Shown: piece after piece, positions 15,599 through 24,742 of the stretch | Layout: each line of letters begins with the position of its first letter | How positions within the stretch are numbered: the stretch's first letter is position 1 | DNA from: [Eubacterium] infirmum | GTDB taxonomy: Bacteria; Bacillota; Clostridia; Peptostreptococcales; Anaerovoracaceae | NCBI GenBank assembly: GCA_900450455.1 | Contig: UGGN01000001.1 | Span: 1,364,001-1,428,000 of the forward strand | DNA length: 64,000 bases | Direction of reading: 5' to 3' | Notes under the pieces: generated by a model | The model's input: only the letters and a program-made list of their open reading frames with translations | What the model was told of the DNA's origin: nothing | Databases searched by the model: none | Position numbers and translations under genes: made by a program

Positions 15599-16327
15599 AT
15601 GATTGAATATAAACATGTAGCATTGCACTATGGCGAAAAATCTGTTCTCAAGGATGTAAATCTAAGAATTGAGGACGGTGAGTTCATGGTTCTTGTCGGA
15701 CCATCGGGTTCCGGTAAGACGACGATGTTAAAGATGATAAATCGCCTGCTTGAACCGACAGATGGGAACATATACATGGACGATAAGCGCATCAAAGACT
15801 ATAACCAGAGAGACTTACGTCTATCCACAGGTTATGTACTTCAGCAGATAGCTCTTTTTCCAAACCTTACAGTTGCAGAAAATATCGCAATAATCCCGGA
15901 GATGAAGGGATGGAATAAGGATAAAATCAAACAAAATACGGCTGAGCTTTTAGAGATGGTGGGACTTCCTGCAGATGAGTATGCAGGCCGTTTACCAAGC
16001 ATGCTTTCGGGAGGAGAGCAACAGAGAGTTGGAATAGTAAGGGCTATAATCGGCGAGCCGAGAATTCTACTTATGGATGAACCGTTTTCAGCACTTGATG
16101 CCATCTCGCGTAAGCAACTTCAAGCTTTGACGAGAAAACTACACGAGGAATTTAAAATTACAGTCATATTCGTGACTCACGACACAGATGAAGCACTGCT
16201 TCTCGCGGACAGAATTGCGGTGCTGGAGAGTGGACATATATGTCAAATTGATAAGCCAAATGTAATTTTAGAAAATCCGGCAAATGAATTTGTTGCAAAT
16301 CTATTTGGAGGTGGCAAACATGAATGA
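15599..16327 (+). CDS. ABC transporter ATP-binding protein (EgtV/OpuCA type)
   Basis: A 242-residue ATPase that powers uptake through the adjoining permease. Walker A is GPSGSGKTT (about 36-44), the signature [14 protein letters not shown] near 138, Walker [13 protein letters not shown] near 156, and the switch His in VTHDTDEA. It ends right after the ATPase domain and lacks the CBS domains that osmoregulated OpuCA/ProV ATPases carry. This favours a non-osmotic substrate such as ergothioneine (EgtV-like) over betaine. It overlaps the permease-SBP gene by 8 bp. Confidence 0.9.
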   Translation: MIEYKHVALHYGEKSVLKDVNLRIEDGEFMVLVGPSGSGKTTMLKMINRLLEPTDGNIYMDDKRIKDYNQRDLRLSTGYVLQQIALFPNLTVAENIAIIPEMKGWNKDKIKQNTAELLEMVGLPADEYAGRLPSMLSGGEQQRVGIVRAIIGEPRILLMDEPFSALDAISRKQLQALTRKLHEEFKITVIFVTHDTDEALLLADRIAVLESGHICQIDKPNVILENPANEFVANLFGGGKHE

Positions 16328-17837
16328 TTTAATTTTGACATTTCAAGATAGATTTAGTGAGTGGCTTGAGGCACTTGGCCAGCACCTTCAGCTATCGCTT
16401 TTGACATTGCTTATCGCTATACTTTTGACGATTCCGCTTGCAATTTACCTTAATACGCATAAGCGAGCATCAAAATGGGTGCTACAGATAGCCGGTATTT
16501 TTCAAACAGTACCATCGATGGCGCTTTTGGGCCTTTTCATTCCACTCATGGGAATTGGAACCATGCCGGCGTTAACCGCTCTTGTGATATATGCAATATT
16601 TCCGATATTGGAAAATACTATTACTGCACTTAATGGAATTGACCCCAGCCTTGAGGAGGCGGGCGTCGCATTTGGAATGAACAAGTGGGAGAGACTTAAG
16701 ACTTTTGAGCTTCCCCTTGCTATGCCGGTCATCGTATCCGGAATTAGAACAGCAACTGTTATGATAATAGGTACGGCAACCCTAGCTGCACTGGTAGGGG
16801 CAGGAGGCCTAGGCTCGTTCATTTTGCTCGGTATAGACAGGAGAAATGCGAGCCTGATTTTAATAGGTGCTATATCTTCAGCAGTGCTGGCAATAGTATT
16901 TAATATAGTTCTAAGGAAGATGGAAAAGGCCAAGCTACGCGTTGTATTTCTTGCTTTTGCTTTGATGTTCCTAGGTGTGGGTGCGTCATATGTCCCTAAG
17001 CTTATACCAAAGCAAGAAAAAGCGCATATTGTAATCGCAGGCAAGCTTGGACCTGAGCCTGAAATTTTGATGAATATGTATAAAATTCTCATCGAGGAAA
17101 ACAGCGATATTTCGGTTCAGCTTAAGCCAAATTTCGGGAAGACGGATTTCCTTTATCAGGCACTGAAAAAAGGCGATATAGATATATATCCCGAGTTTAC
17201 CGGAACTATAACGGGAAGCCTATTAAAGCCTGCACCTAAAGTTAGCAAGGACTCTAAAAGAGTATATGAGGCTGCAAGAGATGGAATAAGGAATCAGGAC
17301 AATCTTGTTTTATTAAAACCGATGGCATATCAAAACACATATGCTATTGCAGTTCCTGAAAATGTTGCAAAGGAATACGACCTCGAGACAATATCAGATC
17401 TCAAGAAAGTAGAAGACAAGTTGAAGGCCGGATTTACTCTTGAATTTAATGACAGAGATGACGGAAACAGAGGACTTAAGTCTGTATATGGGTTAAATCT
17501 CAATGTTGCAACGATGGAGCCTGCACTTCGCTACAGTGCTATACAGTCAGGTGAAATACAGATTATGGAGGTTTACTCAACCGATCCTGAAATTACAAAA
17601 TATAAGCTTAAGATTTTGAAAGATGATAAGCATCTTTTTCCACCTTATCAAGGAGCACCGCTCATGAAAGCTGAACTGCTCGAAAAACATCCGGAGCTTG
17701 AGAAGATACTTAACAAGCTTTCAGGTAAGATTACGGAAGAACAGATGAGCAAGATGAACTATGAGGTAGGAATAGAGGGAAAATCTGCCGAGGTAGTAGC
17801 TCGAGATTTTCTTAAGAAACATGGTTTAATTAAGTAA
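16320..17837 (+). CDS. Permease fused to substrate-binding domain (EgtU/OpuCB-CC type)
   Basis: A 505-residue fusion. Residues 1-210 form a BPD-type permease with five to six helices and the EAA loop ([21 protein letters not shown]). After one more helix, residues 230-505 form an OpuAC-like binding domain with the YPEFTGTI motif, [14 protein letters not shown] and a PPYQGAP segment. This architecture occurs in osmoprotectant (choline/betaine/carnitine) systems and in EgtU, the ergothioneine importer described in pneumococcus. Substrate assignment is an inference. Start at 16320 inside the ATPase gene implies translational coupling. A terminator follows. Confidence 0.85.
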   Translation: MNDLILTFQDRFSEWLEALGQHLQLSLLTLLIAILLTIPLAIYLNTHKRASKWVLQIAGIFQTVPSMALLGLFIPLMGIGTMPALTALVIYAIFPILENTITALNGIDPSLEEAGVAFGMNKWERLKTFELPLAMPVIVSGIRTATVMIIGTATLAALVGAGGLGSFILLGIDRRNASLILIGAISSAVLAIVFNIVLRKMEKAKLRVVFLAFALMFLGVGASYVPKLIPKQEKAHIVIAGKLGPEPEILMNMYKILIEENSDISVQLKPNFGKTDFLYQALKKGDIDIYPEFTGTITGSLLKPAPKVSKDSKRVYEAARDGIRNQDNLVLLKPMAYQNTYAIAVPENVAKEYDLETISDLKKVEDKLKAGFTLEFNDRDDGNRGLKSVYGLNLNVATMEPALRYSAIQSGEIQIMEVYSTDPEITKYKLKILKDDKHLFPPYQGAPLMKAELLEKHPELEKILNKLSGKITEEQMSKMNYEVGIEGKSAEVVARDFLKKHGLIK

Positions 17838-17847
17838 ATAAGAATTT

Positions 17848-17874
17848 AGGGAGTAGCCAGATAGCATGCTCCCT
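17848..17874 (+). terminator. Terminator after the ABC transporter
   Basis: AGGGAGTAGC pairs with GC-TGCTCCCT (17848-17853 with 17869-17874 as the perfect outer stem), followed by ATTTTGT. Confidence 0.7.
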
Positions 17875-17893
17875 ATTTTGTAATCGCAAAGTA

Positions 17894-17938
17894 TTGAAAT
17901 TTAATAGTTCTAGTGTTAGGATGTTAGTGTAAACTAAC
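17894..17938 (+). promoter_or_regulatory. Promoter with overlapping inverted repeat
   Basis: TTGAAA (17894-17899), 17 bp, TAGGAT (17917-17922). Directly at the expected start point lies GTTAGTGTAAACTAAC (17923-17938), a perfect 6-bp-arm inverted repeat of the size bound by TetR- or MarR-type dimers. No regulator gene is adjacent. Confidence 0.5.
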
Positions 17939-17967
17939 GCCTTGATAGATTACACTTTGGAGGCAAA

Positions 17968-18717
17968 ATGAAGGCTCTCGATTTAAATTCGGAAAACAAA
18001 AGGACGATTTTACTTATTCACCCCATGCTTTCTTCAGCAGAAGGAATGAAAATTTTACTAGCAGATAATCTCGGTAATGATTTGAGATATATCATCCCGG
18101 ATCTTTCAGCGCATGGCAGGTCTGCGAATAAGACATACCATACATCAAAAGAGGAAGCCGAAGAGATCTACAATTATCTAAAAGCTCATGAAATAATGGA
18201 ACTTGAACTTGCGTATGGAGCATCTCTTGGAGGCGTAGTCCTCTTGCAACTACTTAGACACAAAGATATTAAGATAAAAAAAGTAATATTTGAGGGATGT
18301 AGTCTTTGGCAAAATTCATGGATTCAGGAATTCCTTCTAAAAAAGATATTCATAAAAAAACACCGAAAGGCTGTAGGGAATAGGGAGCTTGCAGTAAAAA
18401 AGATGACAAGGCTTTACGGAGAAAAAGCCTCGACTATGGCTGATACATTCATTGCAATGGATGAGGACAGTATCTTAAGCATAATTCATGACTGTGCATT
18501 TGTCGAACTTCCTGTTTTGACAGAAAGAGAACAGAAGAAATGCCTATTCACATATGGCTCAAAGGAACTTGATTTAAAGGGTGCCAAAAAGTTCCTACCC
18601 AAAAACTATCCACATGCCAATTTAAAGCTGTGGGATGGATATGGACACTGCACCAAGATTACTAGGGACAACGTAGAATATTGCAATTTTCTTAGAAAAG
18701 AGATCGATGCGTTGTAG
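17968..18717 (+). CDS. Alpha/beta hydrolase
   Basis: A 249-residue hydrolase. The oxyanion-strand motif LLIHPM near 15, nucleophile elbow GASLGG with S86, a lid-like helical insert (about 110-175), the acid in YGSKELD and the catalytic His in GYGHCT near 231 are all present. Substrate unknown. TTTGGAGGC precedes the ATG. It is followed 38 bp later by an MBL-fold hydrolase on the same strand and may be cotranscribed. Confidence 0.85.
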   Translation: MKALDLNSENKRTILLIHPMLSSAEGMKILLADNLGNDLRYIIPDLSAHGRSANKTYHTSKEEAEEIYNYLKAHEIMELELAYGASLGGVVLLQLLRHKDIKIKKVIFEGCSLWQNSWIQEFLLKKIFIKKHRKAVGNRELAVKKMTRLYGEKASTMADTFIAMDEDSILSIIHDCAFVELPVLTEREQKKCLFTYGSKELDLKGAKKFLPKNYPHANLKLWDGYGHCTKITRDNVEYCNFLRKEIDAL

Positions 18718-18755
18718 AGTTTTAACTATCTGAATTTATCCGAAAGGAGCATTTT

Positions 18756-19565
18756 GTGGGAACTATATATTTCTTTGATAAGCATGTAAAGAAGCATCTA
18801 ATGAAGGGGACAAAAGCCGTAAATCCATCAAATTCAGGAGTTTTCCCAAACGGAGTATCATGCATTAGGGAAGACGATGTGAATATGTGGTTTTATACTA
18901 AAGAAGGAATAGCTGTTGCATTTGACTCCGGTCACAGGGATTTTCCGGGTCTTGAGAAGGAATTTCGGAAGATAGGTATAAATCCGAAGGATATTAAAAA
19001 TGTATTTATAACTCATGTAGATGTTGATCATGCCGGTGGAGTTGACAAAAATGGCAACAATATATTTCCAAATGCTCAAATATACATCGGCAGGGATGAG
19101 GAACAGTATATTACCGGCAAGATGCATAGAATGACAAAGCTGGGCTTTGTGAAGCTGAATGTAGGTGTAAGCCTTAACCACGGCTATAATTTACTTTCAG
19201 ATGGTCAAGTAATAGATGTAGATGGAGTAAGGATTGAGGCCATTCATGTGCCCGGGCATACTCTTGGGCATATGTGTTATATAGTCGATGATAGTGTTTT
19301 GATAAGTGGTGACTGCCTTGCAATCAATCAAAATGGGGGATATCCCTTCTTTGATTTTTTCACACAGTTTCCTGATATGAATAAGAAATCTTTGATAAAG
19401 CTTAGAGATAGGCTTAAGGGTAAGCCGGTTAAAGCCGTATGCACGGGGCACAGCGGATATAGGGATTATGGCGCGAGTACTTTTGCACATATAGATGAAA
19501 CGGCTGTCTTTGATAGGAAAATACACTTTGATGAGTCTGCACCCGAGGATTATACCAAGTACTAG
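18756..19565 (+). CDS. MBL-fold metallo-hydrolase (lactonase-like)
   Basis: A 269-residue metallo-beta-lactamase-fold hydrolase. The metal motif reads H87-V-D-V-D-H92-AGG, i.e. the second His of HxHxDH is Asp. The sequence HVPGHTLGHM gives the next metal His, SGDCLA the bridging Asp and CTGHSG the last His. The order resembles N-acyl-homoserine-lactonase-like family members, but the substrate is unknown. Start is GTG 18756, 7 nt after GAAAGGAGC. The Asp substitution occurs in some subfamilies and need not abolish activity. Confidence 0.85.
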   Translation: MGTIYFFDKHVKKHLMKGTKAVNPSNSGVFPNGVSCIREDDVNMWFYTKEGIAVAFDSGHRDFPGLEKEFRKIGINPKDIKNVFITHVDVDHAGGVDKNGNNIFPNAQIYIGRDEEQYITGKMHRMTKLGFVKLNVGVSLNHGYNLLSDGQVIDVDGVRIEAIHVPGHTLGHMCYIVDDSVLISGDCLAINQNGGYPFFDFFTQFPDMNKKSLIKLRDRLKGKPVKAVCTGHSGYRDYGASTFAHIDETAVFDRKIHFDESAPEDYTKY

Positions 19566-19601
19566 AAATAGATAAATAGGACATGTAATAAAGGATAGAA
19601 A

Positions 19602-19940
19602 ATGAGCAAGGATAAGCTTGATGTAAAAAGACAAAGAGAGCAGAAGATGGTTACTCAGATGATCAAACTTTACTGCAGGAAGAATCATAAGGATCAAAAT
19701 GCAGCCGGACTGTGTGAGGACTGCAATGACTTGCTTGTGTATTCTCAGAAACGAAGCGAACGATGTCCTTTTATGGAGACAAAAACCTTTTGTAATAACT
19801 GCAATGTACATTGTTACTCACCTGAAATGAGGGAGAAAATTCGCAATGTCATGAGATTTAGCGGGCCGCGCATGATTATTTACCATCCTATTACTTGTAT
19901 ATGGCATGGAATTATGAGTCTAAAAAACAAGAAAAAATAA
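19602..19940 (+). CDS. YgbA/nitrous-oxide-stimulated-promoter family protein
   Basis: A 112-residue Cys-rich protein of the YgbA_NO (NOSP) family: MIKLYCRKNH, LCEDC, CPF, TFCNNCNVHCY and the closing MRFSGPRMIIYHP. E. coli YgbA is induced by nitric oxide through NorR and helps growth under nitrosative stress, perhaps through metal binding by the cysteines. The flavin reductase-rubredoxin at 49 kb might serve a related stress. A hairpin terminator follows. Confidence 0.85.
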   Translation: MSKDKLDVKRQREQKMVTQMIKLYCRKNHKDQNAAGLCEDCNDLLVYSQKRSERCPFMETKTFCNNCNVHCYSPEMREKIRNVMRFSGPRMIIYHPITCIWHGIMSLKNKKK

Positions 19941-19968
19941 ATATATAAAATAAGATAAGATATAAGAG

Positions 19969-20005
19969 CAAGCCTGATAAGTACTGAATTTACAAGGCTT
20001 GTTTT
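19969..20005 (+). terminator. Hairpin terminator
   Basis: CAAGCCT (19969-19975) pairs with AGGCTTG (19995-20001), followed by TTTTAGTTT. Confidence 0.65.
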
Positions 20006-20168
20006 AGTTTATTCATGTATTAAGGATTATATACATACACGAGATATACACATTTCATTGTCTTTATTTGTATACTTACTTCACATTTTTGCCAATCCAT
20101 CTACATTTTGTCAGTGCATAATGCAAGTAAGTTAAATCACAAATGAAAAACGGAAAGGAAGTGATGTC

Positions 20169-20957
20169 TTGAAAAAAGATGTAATTCATAAAAGATTAGT
20201 AGCATCCCTTTTAGCAGGTGTTATAACGGTATCAAGTATTGGGGGAGTTTCGCTATTGGCAAGCACTTCATATGCAGATGATTCAAATAAAGAAACTACA
20301 CAAGTAAGTTCCTCAAAGGATGCATCATCCGGTAAATCGAGCAAGTCAACCGGAAACTCATCTAAATCAAATAAGAATAATAAATCAAAAACTAATAATG
20401 ATAGATCAAAGGCTTCAAAGAGTAAGCAGAATGGGAACCATAGTGATACAAACGGACAAGGCGGTTCGGGAAATTCACAAGGACAAGCGCCGCAAGGAGG
20501 TCCTGGCGGGCAAGGCGGTCCGGGAAATTCACAAGGACAAGTGCCACAAGGAGGTCCCGGCGGGCAAGGATGTCCGAGAGATTCACAAGGGCAAGCACCA
20601 CAAGGAGGTCCCGGCGGACAAGGATGTCCGAGAGATTCACAAGGGCAAGCACCACAAGGAGGTCCTGGCGGACAAGGATGTCCGAGAGATTCACAAGGGC
20701 AAGCACCACAAGGAGGTCCCGGCGGACAAGGTGGCCCGGGAAACTCACAAGGACAACCGCCACAAAGAGATCCTGGCAGGCAAGGAAGTCCGGGAAACTC
20801 ACAGGGACAAGTTCCCGGAAATTCTTCTAAAAATAAGTCCTCAAATAAAACAGAACAATCTGCTCAAGCACTTGAGCAAGCATTGCAAGAGCTAGGTCAA
20901 ATGATTCAAAATCTTACAAAACAGCTTAAGCAAGTAGAAGCAAAAACTTCAAAGTAG
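20169..20957 (+). CDS. Secreted repeat protein with Gly/Pro/Gln-rich 18-residue units
   Basis: A 262-residue exported protein. Start is TTG 20169 after GGAAAGGAAG. The signal peptide has a core VASLLAGVITVSSIGGVSLL and a cut near SYADD. Next come a Ser/Lys/Asn-rich spacer (about 45-97), six and a half copies of an 18-residue unit (GGPGNSQGQAPQGGPGGQ type), a second Ser/Asn/Lys spacer and an amphipathic C-terminal helix (ALEQALQELGQMIQNLTKQL). Three central units carry GCPRD in place of GGPGN, giving three Cys in an exported protein. There is no sorting signal or lipobox. A disordered, wall- or surface-associated role is a guess. Confidence 0.7.
   Translation: MKKDVIHKRLVASLLAGVITVSSIGGVSLLASTSYADDSNKETTQVSSSKDASSGKSSKSTGNSSKSNKNNKSKTNNDRSKASKSKQNGNHSDTNGQGGSGNSQGQAPQGGPGGQGGPGNSQGQVPQGGPGGQGCPRDSQGQAPQGGPGGQGCPRDSQGQAPQGGPGGQGCPRDSQGQAPQGGPGGQGGPGNSQGQPPQRDPGRQGSPGNSQGQVPGNSSKNKSSNKTEQSAQALEQALQELGQMIQNLTKQLKQVEAKTSK
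20460..20819. repeat. 54-bp tandem repeats inside the secreted protein gene
   Basis: Units start at 20460, 20514, 20568, 20622, 20676, 20730 and 20784 (partial). The third to fifth units are nearly identical, consistent with recent expansion. As 54 is a multiple of 3, copy-number change keeps the frame; all other frames are also open here. Confidence 0.9.
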
Positions 20958-21050
20958 TAATAGTTGCTTTTGATAAATAAACCATTATAACTGTAATACA
21001 TATTAGATTTTTCTCTCAAAACATAGTTTAAAATAAATAATCCCCCATTT

Positions 21051-21099
21051 AAAAGAGTGGTCATAAGTAGATGTAATCATCTGCTTAGATCACTTTTTT
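21051..21099 (+). terminator. Strong hairpin terminator
   Basis: AAAAGAGTGGTC pairs with GATCACTTTTTT and, after a small bulge, AAGTAGATG pairs with CATCTGCTT around TAAT. A T run ends the element. It terminates the repeat protein gene at a distance of about 95 bp. Confidence 0.8.
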
Positions 21100-21219
21100 G
21101 ATAGAGAAATTGTTGAATTTTGATGTATGACTCCTTATCATATGATAGTAGAGAGTTTTGTTTTAGTAAATATATGGTAAAATATAAACATCTAATTTGT
21201 TGATGAAGTGAGGTAGAAT

Positions 21220-21696
21220 ATGTTTAGAGCACTTAGAAGAAAGAAAAACGCAATTACAGATGAGGCTGCAAAGGAACTTCTAAAAGAGTCTAGAAGAGGT
21301 ATTTTAGCGGTTATTGGTGATGAAGGTTATCCATATGCTGTGCCAGTCAATTACCTTTATGATGAAGCGAATCTAAAAATATATTTCCACGGTGCAAGAA
21401 GTGGACATAAGTATGATTCAATTAAAGCAGATGACAAGGTTTGCTTTACGGTTTTCGGTAGAGAGACCTTTAGGGATGAAGAATGGGCTCCTTATTTACA
21501 GAGTGTAGTTGTATTTGGCCGTTGCCATCTGCTCGATTACGATGAAGCTTCAATAGAACTACTAAAAAATTTCGCAAGAAAGTACTATCCAAACGAAGAA
21601 TTAATTACTGATGAGATAATGTCTTCTGGAAGAGCTGTGCAAATGTTCGAAATAGATATAGAGTATTTTAGTGGTAAAGAAGTACAAGAAAAGTAG
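21220..21696 (+). CDS. Pyridoxamine 5'-phosphate oxidase-like flavin protein
   Basis: A 158-residue split-barrel FMN-binding protein of the PNPOx-like/NimA type: RGILAVIGDEGYPYAVPVNYLYD gives strands 1-2, then IYFHGARSGHKYDSIKADDKVCFTV and VVVFGRCHLLDYDE. True PNPOx catalytic residues are not obvious, so a reductase or flavin-storage role is more likely. Two further members of the superfamily are at 36838 and 40279. GTGAGGTAG precedes the ATG. Confidence 0.8.
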   Translation: MFRALRRKKNAITDEAAKELLKESRRGILAVIGDEGYPYAVPVNYLYDEANLKIYFHGARSGHKYDSIKADDKVCFTVFGRETFRDEEWAPYLQSVVVFGRCHLLDYDEASIELLKNFARKYYPNEELITDEIMSSGRAVQMFEIDIEYFSGKEVQEK

Positions 21697-21736
21697 ATTA
21701 TACGAATTCTTAAATTAACGTAACAAGAGGAAAATA

Positions 21737-22156
21737 ATGGGTTTAAAATATTTGTTAACTGGCTTTAACGATATATTTCAAGTTGGATTTATTAGGAATA
21801 TTACCATAGTATTAGCGCTCATATCTTTGATTATCATATATAGAAGACTTTCAATAAGCAAGAAAAGCGGAGGAAAGTTTTCCTCATCATATAATATCAA
21901 AGATGGATATCTATATATACATAGTGGTTTAATGCCAGGCAAGAGGAAATTTCTTATAAAAAATATAGAAAGCATTTCTATTAATTTGATACGAGGACCA
22001 AAATGTAACGGAGATAGATACTTTATTTCGATATCTATGCGTGTTGGACGAAACACAGCTTTTTTCGTAGGCAAATCAAAGGGTAAAGAAGTAGAGATTG
22101 CAGAGCTAAGGAAAAAATTAAAAAAGAATTGTGTAAGGGTGTATTATTACGATTAA
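21737..22156 (+). CDS. Hypothetical membrane-anchored protein
   Basis: A 139-residue protein with one N-terminal membrane segment (RNITIVLALISLIIIYRRL, about 20-38) and a basic, strand-rich domain (YLYIHSGLMPGKRKFLIKNI ...) that resembles bacterial PH-like domains. Function unknown. AAGAGGAAA lies before the ATG. The gene starts the long run of uncharacterised genes to 36.7 kb; the next gene follows 6 bp later. Confidence 0.6.
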   Translation: MGLKYLLTGFNDIFQVGFIRNITIVLALISLIIIYRRLSISKKSGGKFSSSYNIKDGYLYIHSGLMPGKRKFLIKNIESISINLIRGPKCNGDRYFISISMRVGRNTAFFVGKSKGKEVEIAELRKKLKKNCVRVYYYD

Positions 22157-22162
22157 AGACAA

Positions 22163-23185
22163 ATGAGCATGAAGTTAAAAATAATTAAAAGTTTTAAATT
22201 TGAAGAGACTAAGTTAATTGATAAATCATTTAAGTACAGTCCAGCTGCAGCAAAAAACATGATAGCACACGGGGAAAATGAAATCGTGTTTTTTTCATCA
22301 GAGATAGAAGACACTGGTTGTGGTTTAGTATGGATAAAAGAAGATACATTTAGATATATATCAAGTCCGGAAGCGAAGGATGAGAGAGATATCTGGAAGG
22401 AACCTGTGATTTTATCGTGTAACGAAGGAGTTATGCTTTTATGCCCTGCAACAAAGAAGTTATGGATGTTGACTGATATAAATGCGGAGTGGAAAGAAAT
22501 CGAAGTCGAAGATTGGCCTGTAAATGCAATACCTATGAAAATAGCTGTATGTGGCGAAAATGGTAAATTTCCAATCGTGTGTAGGTGTGGGAATTCGCTA
22601 GAAGCTACAAATAGCTTTGCCATTTTAAGTGTTGATTTTGCTAGTAAAAAGGCTCAGTGGATAGCTGATGCAGCCTGTGTATATGCTAATGAAAGTATAA
22701 GACAAAAACATCTAGATGCAATAGAGCGTGCAGATGGTAAGTTTGATAAGGTAGATTTTAACTATCAGACTCCGATGATAGGCTCGATAACGGAAGAAGA
22801 TGGGCATATATACGGTTTTTTGGAAGGAAGTATTATTAATCCTGCTGGGTTAGGAGTTATAGGATATTACTGGTTCCTTGAGATATCAAAAAACGGAATG
22901 TTTGCGGATAAGATATGGGGAAGAGATAATCTGAGCAGGCTCAAGGGCAAGCACGGCGTGAGGGGAAAGATATCAGGCGATAGAAAATGGCTGATAATCT
23001 CACCTATATTTAAGACCGATGAATGGAAGGGTAAACAGAAACTTCTCAGGATTGAAGATAATGAGATTATAGATATAACCCTGCCACGAGGATATGCTTC
23101 ATATAGGCTGATTGATATATGGGGAAATCACGCTTTCATAAGCGATGAGGCTGAGAATTTAGCAATTTGCAATATGGAAGCTTAG
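22163..23185 (+). CDS. Hypothetical 340-residue protein, beta-propeller-like
   Basis: A soluble acidic protein with repeated W/F-rich strand pairs (CGLVWIKEDTFRYI, KKLWMLTDINAEWKEI, HIYGFLEGSII, DRKWLIISPIFK), a pattern typical of beta-propellers. No named family. It is in a tight series with its neighbours (6 bp and 11 bp spacing). Part of the putative immunity-type array. Confidence 0.6.
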   Translation: MSMKLKIIKSFKFEETKLIDKSFKYSPAAAKNMIAHGENEIVFFSSEIEDTGCGLVWIKEDTFRYISSPEAKDERDIWKEPVILSCNEGVMLLCPATKKLWMLTDINAEWKEIEVEDWPVNAIPMKIAVCGENGKFPIVCRCGNSLEATNSFAILSVDFASKKAQWIADAACVYANESIRQKHLDAIERADGKFDKVDFNYQTPMIGSITEEDGHIYGFLEGSIINPAGLGVIGYYWFLEISKNGMFADKIWGRDNLSRLKGKHGVRGKISGDRKWLIISPIFKTDEWKGKQKLLRIEDNEIIDITLPRGYASYRLIDIWGNHAFISDEAENLAICNMEA

Positions 23186-23196
23186 TAAGGTGACTT

Positions 23197-23601
23197 ATGA
23201 ATAAAGATGAACTACTGACTTTGTGGAATGGCATAAACTGGGAAGAAACCGCAGGAGGCATATATTTTACAAGCTGTAAGCTTGCAAAGGAATTGAATTT
23301 TAGCTTTTCAGGTTATAAGGAAGAAAGCTTAAGCTATATCAAAGATAGCCTCATGATAAAACTTTCTACAGAACTTGAGACGCTTGATAATTTTGCTCGT
23401 CAAATCATACAAGAAAAGTTTGACGATGATAAAACGGAAAAACTTGAACTTACGGATGTAATGTTTGATATTAGCGGCTGTTATGGCGTCTTTGCTTTAG
23501 GATACTATGTAGGTGAATCCCCCGCAGGAGAGTTATATTTGTTAGTTAAATTTGATAATGAACTTAATGCTGATCGAGACTTGATATACGAGGTTTTTTA
23601 A
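23197..23601 (+). CDS. Hypothetical 134-residue acidic protein
   Basis: Small acidic protein with mixed helix and strand (MIKLSTELETLDNFARQI; MFDISGCYGVFALGYYVG). The ending LYLLVKFDNELNADRDLIYEVF resembles small DUFs found beside SUKH proteins, but no family can be named. AAGGTGACTT precedes the ATG, 11 bp after the previous stop. Confidence 0.6.
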   Translation: MNKDELLTLWNGINWEETAGGIYFTSCKLAKELNFSFSGYKEESLSYIKDSLMIKLSTELETLDNFARQIIQEKFDDDKTEKLELTDVMFDISGCYGVFALGYYVGESPAGELYLLVKFDNELNADRDLIYEVF

Positions 23602-23612
23602 TACTGAATTCG

Positions 23613-23819
23613 GTGATTTGGATGATTAAAGAAAAAGCACTTGTTACGCTAAAGAAAGATATACAAATTGAATATCCGTTTTCCGATGATTTACCTATGA
23701 TTTTCTTAGGTGAAATCTCTAATATGCCGGAGCATGGAATCTTTATCGGAAGGTCCGGGAAAAGCTATTTCGGATATCATATAGATAGCTTTAGAGAACT
23801 TAAAGAGGAAGAAATATGA
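23613..23819 (+). CDS. Hypothetical 68-residue protein
   Basis: A very small protein ending IFIGRSGKSYFGYHIDSFRE. Start could be GTG 23613 or ATG 23622; no clear ribosome binding site decides. The stop overlaps the next start (ATGA at 23816-23819), supporting translation. Function unknown. Confidence 0.5.
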   Translation: MIWMIKEKALVTLKKDIQIEYPFSDDLPMIFLGEISNMPEHGIFIGRSGKSYFGYHIDSFRELKEEEI

Positions 23820-24661
23820 ATAATTTGATAGCATATCCTTTGACTTGGGATGACATTGAACTAAGAGCAAATAATACTGTTGGAATATATAAGATAAAGA
23901 ATAAAATCGCAGTACTTAACTGTGTATCTTATGTGGTTGAGGCGGATGGTCCCAAGGACTATATGCAAGGGATTATACTAATCAATTTTTCTCTTGATTT
24001 TAAAAATCATAACCAGATTCGTCTTATGGACCTGGACGATATCTCAGCATTGGACTGTGATCTCTGCGAGCAAGATGGGAGATTCATAATAAATACAAAG
24101 AAATATAAGGGATATTCAAAGTCCTTAGAGAAACTGATAGAAGTGACTGATACAGAGCTCAAAGTGATAGGAGATGCACCTACGCCTTTAGATAATTTAT
24201 ATAGCGACAGCAAGGTGTATAGCTTTGGAAATTTAGAGGTTTATATGCATTCAGCTTTTATAATGGCGTGTAGAGAGGCTGATTCAGGCAAAGTTGTTTG
24301 GAAGACTAATCTGGGTGCGTATCTTTATACAGATGTTGATGAGAAAGATGGCACATTATATTTCGGTACGGATGGAAAAGGCGGAAAGTTCTTTGCTGTG
24401 AACCTGACTGATGGGAGTATAAAATATAGCTATAACACCAGGGGAACATCTAACTTTCTCTATTACAAGAATTATGTACTTCTGTCGGATGAGAAAAACA
24501 AACCTATTTTGATAAATAGGAATGACGGCAGCCTATATAAAAAGATTGAATTTGAAAAATTTGAAATAACAGTATATCAGCAAATGATAATAGATAATGA
24601 TAAGCTTTATGTTATTGCGGCAAAGGGAAACACAGCCTATGCTGTGAGCACGGATCTATAG
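23816..24661 (+). CDS. Hypothetical PQQ-like beta-propeller protein
   Basis: A 281-residue protein whose second half shows PQQ-propeller-type repeats: READSGKVVWKTNLGAYL, GTLYFGTDGKGGKFFAVNL, TDGSIKYSY, and KPILINRNDGSLYKKI. There is no signal peptide, so it should be cytoplasmic, unlike most PQQ-repeat proteins. Ligand unknown. GAGGAAGAAAT lies before the overlapping start. Last gene of the 21.7-24.7 kb series. Confidence 0.6.
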   Translation: MNNLIAYPLTWDDIELRANNTVGIYKIKNKIAVLNCVSYVVEADGPKDYMQGIILINFSLDFKNHNQIRLMDLDDISALDCDLCEQDGRFIINTKKYKGYSKSLEKLIEVTDTELKVIGDAPTPLDNLYSDSKVYSFGNLEVYMHSAFIMACREADSGKVVWKTNLGAYLYTDVDEKDGTLYFGTDGKGGKFFAVNLTDGSIKYSYNTRGTSNFLYYKNYVLLSDEKNKPILINRNDGSLYKKIEFEKFEITVYQQMIIDNDKLYVIAAKGNTAYAVSTDL

Positions 24662-24742
24662 TAAATATTAGAATTTTTATTTTAGATAAATTGTTTTTTA
24701 TCAAAATGAAAAGAAAGTTGTTTGAATAGAAGGGAGTATAAT

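Noticed and set aside
20460..20819. Possible CRISPR array
   Set aside because: Units are contiguous and coding with no unique spacers.
20320..20895. Long frames in the other two plus-strand phases and on the minus strand across the repeats
   Set aside because: They exist only because the 54-bp unit is a multiple of three and lacks stops; the first phase has the signal peptide and ribosome binding site.
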